From the NCBI RefSeq assembly GCF_918797505.1, contig NC_092793.1:80969912-81033911 (forward strand): a stretch of DNA of 64,000 nt, read 5' to 3'. Shown piece after piece: positions 57,265 to 64,000 of this stretch (its first letter is position 1; every line of letters begins with the position of its first letter). The notes beneath the pieces are model-generated. The model saw only the letters and a list, made by a program, of their open reading frames with translations, made no database searches and was not told the DNA's origin. This DNA is from Bemisia tabaci. Its lineage: Eukaryota; Arthropoda; Insecta; Hemiptera; Aleyrodidae. A program made the position numbers and the translations under genes.

Positions 57265-57897
57265 CTTAACTGTCGTTGTTTATTCATATTATCAACCACG
57301 GCCAGTACATGAAACGTGGTTCTGTCGAAGAAGAGGAGAAAATAAGGAAATACTGAAAGTGATATAATTGTGTAAAATGTGGTTCAAAGCTACGTGTATT
57401 TCTTTACGAAGTGTTGTTTCTTTCCGAATGGAATACGGTATGATCTGGAAATGCCAGCAGTTAAATTTTAGTATGGTAGTTTGAAGACTCGTGAATCAAC
57501 GTCATTTCCGCGGAAGATTTTGTCGTAAATTAAGCTCAGATGAAGAAGTAATGAGGAAGAACTCAATTACGCAACTCGGAGACTTCGGTGTAAGTTTTCT
57601 GAGAAATCTCAGCTCCGCAAAAGTCTTCTGTCATCAAGCGTCTGTCCCGTCCCGTATTTCTGAGGGATCGTTAAAGTAGTATGCACAGAGGATTTTGTCC
57701 CTTTGTTGAGTAGCTCCAAACTAAAATTCATTAGAAAATAAGCTTTTGAGTATGCGATATTAAGAAGTCTCCTTTCGCTATACAGTACCGTCCACGCTAT
57801 ATTTCTTGATTTGTTCCCTTAGAAGATTTAATGATACAAATTGAATGAATGTATTTTCCCAGTCAAAAAAGTTGTACTCTTGAGAGCTTGTTTGGAG
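57265..57897. other. Anonymous DNA, no gene seen
   Basis: A 62-codon plus frame at 57491-57679 contains a GTGTAAGTT-like donor at about 57589, but no acceptor or ATG context supports it. Confidence 0.35.
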
Positions 57898-58152
57898 GGA
57901 CCGCGTTAAGCAGAAAGGAACCGAGCCACACAGCTATTGCCAAACTTAATTGGGCAAGGTAATTTTGTTCATGAAAACGGTTGTGCGGATTTGAACGCAA
58001 ATCTCAGTGAATTTTCTGGATAGTACGAAGCAAATTCCTTGAAATATCCGAAAGAATCACCAAACATAAGTTCTCTTGTAAAAAAATTAAACTGCCCGGT
58101 CATTTCTGGCAATAGCTCATATGATTTGGTTCCTTTTTGCTAAACCCGGTCC
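57898..58152. mobile_element. Family B MITE, copy 3
   Basis: A 255-bp element from GGACCGCGTTAAGCAGAAAG to TTTTGCTAAACCCGGTCC. Uninterrupted form of the copy at 32984-33715. No clear target duplication. Confidence 0.78.
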
Positions 58153-59217
58153 CAATAGACTCTGCATTCCTTTCGCGACAGTCTTGGGTTGCGAGAAGAA
58201 AAAGAAAGTAGTGGAGAGGATTGAATTTTTAGAATTATCATTTGAGCCGTCCATTGAAGCTTATTTTTCTCATGATTGTGAAACGTATGTAACTTAGTCG
58301 GAACTCCTGAAAAAATTAATTTTTTTTTTGCAACGATTAGAATTTTAAGGGAAATTCCAATTTGATGTTTTGAGAATGATTTCCGTTATCTGCAACATTG
58401 AATGACTCTGTCGATTCTGACTTTACGACATCAATAAATATAGACATTGAAAACTTACGTTCATATTTATATTTGAAAAAAAAGAAAGAAAAAACCGAGT
58501 TAAAGTCTTTTCTCTCGAGACGATCGCCGGCCGGTCGTGGTCGGCGATAAAATCAACAATGGTACACATGGGAAATTCCTTCAGCAAACAACTCTATCTC
58601 ATCACAAAAAGATGTTTGATCGTCCCTCTGAAAACTAATCCAAATAATAGGCGCTATTAGTAATACGTCACAGCAGATATCGACTAAGCTATATGGGTAT
58701 AGTTGTATATTACCATTGAAAGCATCGAGAAAGGTCAGCATTAATTTGGATCCGTTCAGATACAGTTGTCATACATCGTGCATGAAGTCCAAACAAACGC
58801 TTGGTCTGCCAAAATAAATCTATACCTATCGAATTTTTTTATATATACCGCAATGTAATGACTGAATGAGAACATAGATATAGCTATCAGCGCATCGCGT
58901 TGATCTAATGATGACGCCTTAGATGCAACTATACGTGCTTAGTGGATGCCTAGGTTGCATATCGAAAATATTGAAGGAACTTCAGTTTAGCCAGTTGTCA
59001 TTGTCACATTGAGTTATGCGGGGAACTGCAATACCAAAAAGAAAAAAACTAATAGATGAGATTATTAAAAGACATACCGAGGCTAAAGTGAGCTGTTTGT
59101 TACAGCAGCTAATTGTAAGGATGCTGGCAGGATCATTTGCCGATGGATTGTGCTTTGAGTTTAGCTCAGTACTTTGGCCAAAGAACGCCTCAGAGCAGCC
59201 AAAATATTTCCAACCTC
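58153..59217. other. Anonymous DNA, no gene seen
   Basis: Short frames overlap on both strands around 58980-59237; no motif is recognised. Confidence 0.4.
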
Positions 59218-59965
59218 TCACAAATATTTTATTTTGAAATATTTCAAAAATATTTTCATCACCTTAAGAAAAAGTATTTCCAACAGGTTTATTTCATACC
59301 TTAAAACTTGTCTGAAACAATAATATTTTTAAGGAAAGATTTTATTGTATTTTGAAATTACTTTGTTGTCTAGAATATTTCAAAACAAATTTTCAAAATA
59401 ATTTGAAAATGATAACAATATTTCAAAAATACTTCCTTCTTTTAAAAGTGTCTATACAGAATTATTTTCAAAATGATATAATATGTATGCAAATACCTTA
59501 ACTCTCAAATATTTTAAAATACGTTGTGAAGGATCGCATATTGCTTCTATGAATCCATTACAAATTCGAGTGACTGAATGAAGTAGATACTTGTGTTTTA
59601 CTTTACTCTCTAACTAAGTCAACTATTAATATATTTGCATCGTTTTATCGTGGTTTCTTTCCTCTTAATTTTCACTTTATCATGCTTTCCCTGTCATCTA
59701 AACGTTTGTGGTTTGCTCGCTTGTTTGTTTGTCTATTTGTTCTGGTACCGATGATAGTCCCAGGGCTTGACAAGTTGCATTTAGTCACGGAATAACCGGT
59801 TTTAATACCCTGCATCTACTCGGTTCAATCTTTCACTTGAATAATAGATTTTACTAGACTACTGATACTACTACTGACTTTTACTACTGATAGATCGATA
59901 CTTTGAAATGATTCAAAACTATTTTAAAATGATTTTGAAACTCCTCAAAAATATTTAATTGTGAG
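59218..59965. repeat. Cluster of ATATTTCAAAAT motifs with possible inverted ends
   Basis: TTTGAAATATTTCAAAA-type motifs recur at 59230-59520 and 59900-59950. CTCACAA at 59218 and TTGTGAG at 59959-59965 may be its inverted ends. Probably an old element with subterminal motifs. Confidence 0.4.
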
Positions 59966-60129
59966 CTACTAGACCTTGTTTTTTTATATTCTAAAAGAAC
60001 CAGATGGATAGATTACATGCATGGGCGTCTAATTTCGTATTCTCTGAGCCATAATCCCGGTTCAGCCTGCTTTTAAAAAGTCTAAAGCCTCGATACCATT
60101 TTGAATGCGTCGGAATGACGAAAAAATTA

Positions 60130-60565
60130 TGGTTGTGAAGTACTACGGCAATCAAATCGCTATCTTTTCTCATTTTCCACCTATGCTCGTTGAAATGAAA
60201 CGTATTTCAATCCGGAATTGTACCTTGTTTAGTTGTTTAAAAATAAAGTAATACAGATAACATTAATGAGACGCGATTATTTGATTTTAAAGATACAGTT
60301 TCATCTTTCCTATTGTTTTCATGTACGGGGATCAGAAAGACATCTGACGGAAGTAGTAGGAATCCGTACTCGCTTCTGACTGGTGCCGGTTGACATCATT
60401 CGGTTTCGGAACGAAACGGGGTGTCTTGAATTGGCGGAAAAGTTGCGTTTTTTGAACTGCGTATTCCTCGGTTTCCGAGTTACTTTTTCGGGTTTTTAAT
60501 GTGTGAATCGTGTTGTGCACGTCATTCATCTTTAGAAAAATGTATCTGCTAGTCAAAATGGAGAA
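60130..60565 (-). repeat. Family E repeat, minus copy
   Basis: In reverse it follows the same order of blocks as 22320-22862 (AACTCGGAAACC, then GAACTGCGTATTCC inverse, then the TGAGAAAAGATAGCGATTTG block). Confidence 0.55.
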
Positions 60566-60993
60566 TTTGCATGCACATTTTTTATTGCTTCATCTGAAAG
60601 TACTTAAAGAGGTGATTTCCCAGTACTGTTTCTAATTATTTTCTGATATAGGAAATAGTACAAAAAAAGATTTAAAAGTGAGAAAATGCACCGCCTAGTG
60701 ACGTCATCTGGTGGCATTTCCCATTTACGCACACGTATTTCAGCAGATTAGATCATTTTTTCATATCTTCACCAATAATTGTTCAATTCATGAACCAAGG
60801 GTATCCTTGTGTTCAGTTCACTCAGTAGTTTCCACTTAAACAGGAAATTCATCAAATTTCAGGCACCTGAAAATTCTCTATTCCTTCATAGTTTAGTAAC
60901 CCATTGGGAAGGCCTTTTCTCATAACCTGATTAAGTCGTGCACGTGGATTTGGTATGATTTGCGGAAATGAAGGGATGGAGACGGGGACTGTA
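60566..60993. other. Anonymous DNA, no gene seen
   Basis: No recognisable feature. Confidence 0.45.
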
Positions 60994-61247
60994 CTGCCGT
61001 GCGGAGGAAGAACGCCGTATAAAAATTCGAGATTTGCCGAATTTCCTCCAATTAAATTTCTTCTTTTTAAGGAAAGTTATTAATATTTTTCCTTGAAATT
61101 TTCAGGGGCTCTAGGCGAGATTACGAATAAAATTATCTGAAAAATTGGAAGAAAAATATTCAGAAGTTCACCAGGAAATTCTTGTTTTATCAAAGGAAAT
61201 TTGGCAACGCCTGAAGGTTCATACGGCGTTTTTCATTAGGACGGCAG
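60994..61247. mobile_element. Family A MITE, copy 10
   Basis: A 254-bp element from CTGCCGTGCGGAGGAAGAAC to ATTAGGACGGCAG. Left-end bases have drifted from the TGCTAAGG consensus. Confidence 0.82.
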
Positions 61248-61774
61248 AATGGTAGTGTTATGCTAAGCGCGAAAGGCGAGACGGTGGGATCCGAAAGGGA
61301 TCGGATCGGGGTTGTGCTCGTGGATCGGTCTACGTGGCGCCTCGCCTTTGACTGATTGATTCCTCGCGTCCCTCGCGTCCCTTTCTAACTCGTCCGCAAG
61401 GTATAAAATTCGCCAGGGGACACAGAATAAATTCAATCTCCGGCTTTAATTTGTTTCGTCAACCTCAACCTCCGGGAAAGAGAAACAATCATTTTATCTC
61501 CTCTTCGCTTTATTCTATATTTTTACTTCCCTTTTTAAAATTTTATTATTCATCGCCACAGCATTATTGTGCGCGCCCGCTCTGCCTTCCGCCCGATCTG
61601 GTTTTCGACCCTGGTGAGGGGGAAGATGCCGAGGGACTCTCGGTTCCACAAACATTCACCTTCCATCGAATGGAGAAGAGATCCATGCATGCATGAATGA
61701 ATGAAACCGGGTGAATGTTGAATTGTTTGTCTGTCCGTGTGTTGCCTCCACGTGCAAGTTCTTAATGAGTCGAA
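61248..61774. other. Anonymous DNA, no gene seen
   Basis: Frames at 61451-61696 (plus) and 61550-61810 (minus) overlap; neither is recognised. Confidence 0.4.
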
Positions 61775-62784
61775 TGGGCCACTATACAGACAAGGTACAA
61801 AATTAAGCATTCTGATACATGTTTCTTAGCCAGAATTCCACGTAAAACACGATTTTTGCATTGAAACTTACTGAAATCAACTCCTAATTAAGACTTTAAC
61901 GTTTTTATCGTGCATTGGTCATGGGAAATTTGAATCCGCCGGTCACAAGAAACTCAATACTCTACGTGAGTCAAATCGCGCATTACAACGGTTTTGGCAG
62001 GCCTCTCAATAAAAAATTGTTAATTTCCCACCCTTTATCCTTCAAAGTGTAAACTAGAGTCCCTTTATACTGAGAGTCAAGACAATTCGGCTCATGGATG
62101 TCACAAACGGGAATAAAGATTACAGAAATTGAACGTTTTTCGTAATCTTTGATCGGCCCATCCTCAAATGCCTTTCTCCGTTCCTCCTTTCATTCCGTTT
62201 GTTCCTTGCCGAACCCGTAATTCCCTGGTCCATCCCAGATTATAATCTTTGCAATTGGTGAAAATGTAATCTTTATTCCCGTTTGTGACACTGTGGAGGC
62301 CTAAAATACGGGAACCAATCAGAAATGGATTCAAATTGTCTTGACTCTCAGTATAAAGGGACTCTAGTGTAAACGATTTGCTATGCTGAGCCAAAGCGTC
62401 AAGATTGAGATCGCCATATTTTTGTATCGCAGAGGCTGCCGCGGTAACGTTTATAGTCTGCGATCTGACGCACGTAGACCATTGTGTTTTAATGAGCGGG
62501 ATGTTTGAATTCACGCGTCAAGAAACATTAAATATCTTACTTAGGAGTCAATTTAGGTAATTTTCGTTGCGCGAATCGTGTTTTACGTTCAATTTTGGTG
62601 AAGAAACATGTATCAGAATGCTTAATCTCGCACCATGCCCAATGTAAAATAAAAACGTTAGTATCTGAGTTCGGAGTTGACTCCGGTGACTTTTAATGCA
62701 AGAATCGTATTTTATGCAAAATTCTGATTGAGAAACATGTATCAGAATCCAGAATGCTGAAATTAGTACCTTGCTTAGTGCTTC
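61775..62784. mobile_element. Family D element, copy 2, with insertion and duplicated right end
   Basis: Left end TGGGCCACTATACAGACAAG, then CTGATACATGTTTCTTAGCC and ACGTAAAACACGAT as in copy 1. It is interrupted by a hAT MITE at 62055-62366. On the right, the AACATGTATCAGAAT end block occurs twice (about 62605 and 62735), so the right end is duplicated. Confidence 0.65.
62055..62366. mobile_element. hAT-type MITE, TAGAGTCCC ends
   Basis: A 312-bp element from TAGAGTCCCTTTATACTGAG to CTCAGTATAAAGGGACTCTA. Perfect 8-bp duplication GTGTAAAC (62047-62054, 62367-62374). A second pair of inverted blocks (CACAAACGGGAATAAAGATT) lies further in, so most of the element folds on itself. TAGAG ends fit hAT, and the duplication has TA at its centre as in Buster-type sites. 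Confidence 0.92.
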
Positions 62785-62818
62785 ATTATGAGTTCCACGC
62801 CGACCAGCGCCCGCACTG

Positions 62819-63042
62819 CACGGAAAAAAAAATTGCTGATTCAACAATTCAATTGCTAAAAACAGTGAGTGCAATGTTTCAACGCAGATTTTACAACAAA
62901 AATGCAACTTTAACCACATTGTAAACTAATTTAACCACGGGGGTGGTTAAAGTAGCATTTTTTTGTTGTAAAATCTGCGTTGAAACATTGCTCTCACTGT
63001 TTTTAGCAATTGAATTGTTGAATCAGCAATTTTTCTTCCGTG
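62819..63042. mobile_element. 224-bp palindrome with CACGG-A-run ends
   Basis: CACGGAAAAAAAAATTGCTG at left, and its inverse ending TTTTTCTTCCGTG at right. The two arms of about 100 bp match nearly throughout (TTTTACAACAAAAATGCAAC versus the inverse), with a short centre near CCACGGGGGTGG. Ends resemble the CACTG/CACGG elements elsewhere. Target duplication not evident. Confidence 0.75.
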
Positions 63043-63045
63043 ATT

Positions 63046-63268
63046 GTTTGGTGCAATGCGTGAAGTATTCTTGCTCTCTTGTAGGCGCTCAAATGCGTTT
63101 TGCGCCTACCGACGGGCGACGACCGCACTGTGATCGGCGCACAACATTAATATCTTAGTTAGGGGTTAATTTCAGTAATTTTCGTTGCATGAACCGTGTT
63201 CTGCGTTAAAGTTTGGTCCAGAAACATGTATTAGACTGCTTCACTTCGTACCTTGTCTAATGGTCCAT
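63046..63268. repeat. Family G fragment and family D right end
   Basis: 63050-63120 has GTGCAATGCGTGAAGTATTC and TTGTAGGCGCTCAAATGCG (family G, no hairpin). 63137-63268 repeats the right end of family D, closing in CGTACCTTGTCTAATGGTCC. Confidence 0.55.
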
Positions 63269-63289
63269 TTAACACGGACTTAAGACCTC

Positions 63290-63600
63290 TCACAATGTTA
63301 TCTTGACAATAGTGGAAGATTTTACTTTCGGGACTCCAACATTTAACTGTTTACTTATACCTACCAGGTGGATGGTCAACAACGTGTTGGCTATTTCGTT
63401 TAGCAAACATACCGAAGTTGTGCAAACTTGTTTGGCTCAGTACGTCACCCGAAGCTCATCGATGACTGTTGCCTCCTTGTAATTATTGTTTGTACGAGAG
63501 TGTTGAATCCCTGAAATTAAAAGTTTCCCCCGTCCCCAAGAGACCAGTGGAAAGTCTCTTGAAAGTCTCTTGTCTGTGGAATCTGAGCACTGTCAGACGG
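63290..63600. repeat. Family Q repeat, inverted pair
   Basis: GTGGAAGATTTTACTTTCGG at 63313 and the inverse block with AGAGACCAGTGGAAAGTCTC at about 63540 lie either side of a segment matching the reverse complement of 16175-16280. Confidence 0.6.
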
Positions 63601-63625
63601 CAAAATTATCGGAAATTTTCGATGA

Positions 63626-64000
63626 TTGGTATTTAATCGGTATGAATTTCTGGCAGCCATCGTTAAAAGTATCGTGCTCTATGGTAGTGAAGTGTGGCCT
63701 TTGACAAAAAGAACGCAAGAAATGTTGAGGGCAACTGAAATGGATTTTTGGCGGCGATCTGCCGGCATTTCGAGACGGGACCGTGTCCGTAATGAGAGAA
63801 TTCGCCAGGTGATGAAGGTTGAGAAAGATATCGTGCACGACGTCATGTCCAGGCAGTTATGCTGGTATGGACATGTGCAAAGAATGTCGGAGGAGAGGTT
63901 GCCCAAACAAGTTTTGGATTGGGTACCACCTGGGAAGAGGCGACGGGGACGTCCCGTAAAGGGTTGGCGGCAGGGCGTTGACGAAGAGATGTTGCGGTGT
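63626..64000 (+). pseudogene. LINE (non-LTR retrotransposon) ORF2 C-terminal part
   Basis: A plus-strand frame open from 63626 (after a stop at 63623-63625) to the window edge, 125 codons without a stop. It reads SIVLYGSEVWPLTKR, then a W-R-R-SAGISRRDRVRNERIR stretch, LCWYGHVQRM and PPGKRRRGRPVKGW. This order is the usual tail of arthropod LINE reverse-transcriptase ORFs, after the catalytic domain and before the 3' UTR; the exact clade is not assigned. The palm domain with its Y/F-ADD motif would lie upstream and is absent, since upstream bases are family Q repeat. So this is a 5'-truncated copy, as is typical of LINEs. Its end lies beyond the window. Confidence 0.8.

Overview
The window looks like non-coding DNA of an insect nuclear genome, dense in transposable elements. 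Pointers are interstitial TTAGG runs (the insect telomere unit), intron-like splice signals, a mariner fragment, a LINE tail, and dozens of short non-autonomous DNA transposons. A hemipteran such as a whitefly is my guess, but nothing here fixes the species. I see no bacterial-type operon, rRNA gene, intact tRNA or CRISPR array. Nearly all open frames are chance frames over repeats or GC-rich patches.

Layout. 0-10 kb: mostly anonymous DNA with three hAT-type MITEs (0.6, 4.1, 5.9 kb), a GC-rich patch with a 22-G run (2.1-3.06 kb) and a MITE with 9-bp target duplication (8.8 kb). 10-13 kb: a nest of elements, the outermost Transib-like with CACAGTG ends and a 5-bp GGGCG duplication. 15.3-15.7 kb: a broken mariner transposase in two orientations. 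17.9-19.4 kb: a diverged 1.5-kb inverted repeat. 21-29 kb: nested MITEs, family A and E copies, and a tandem TTAGG-bearing repeat split by a MITE. 33-39 kb: a foldback nested in a MITE, a clean hAT MITE with 8-bp duplication, a 281-bp tandem duplication, and a 2.31-kb palindrome with 1,026-bp arms. 39.5-49 kb: the emptiest stretch and the best place for host exons. 50-57 kb: CACTG-ended elements, two copies of an AATT-targeting element, a second foldback and three head-to-tail family A units. 57-64 kb: further MITEs, a 224-bp palindrome, and the C-terminal end of a LINE reverse-transcriptase ORF running off the right edge.

Host gene signal is weak. Plus-strand candidate exons lie at 39879-39944 and 48447-48683, both phase 0 at each end; a 63-bp one at 41290-41352 fits only another phase. 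A CAG|GTAAG dinucleotide junction at 29425/29426 has the form of a recursive-splicing site. Together they would fit a long plus-strand gene whose introns hold the repeats, but none was matched to a known protein.

The repeats form recognisable groups: hAT-like (8-bp duplications), Transib-like (5-bp), CACTG/CACGG ends with an A-run (2-bp), GGAC ends with 4-bp AT-rich duplications, and the CTGCC-ended family A (about ten copies). Several insertions have an unoccupied counterpart inside the same window, which fixes their boundaries without outside data.
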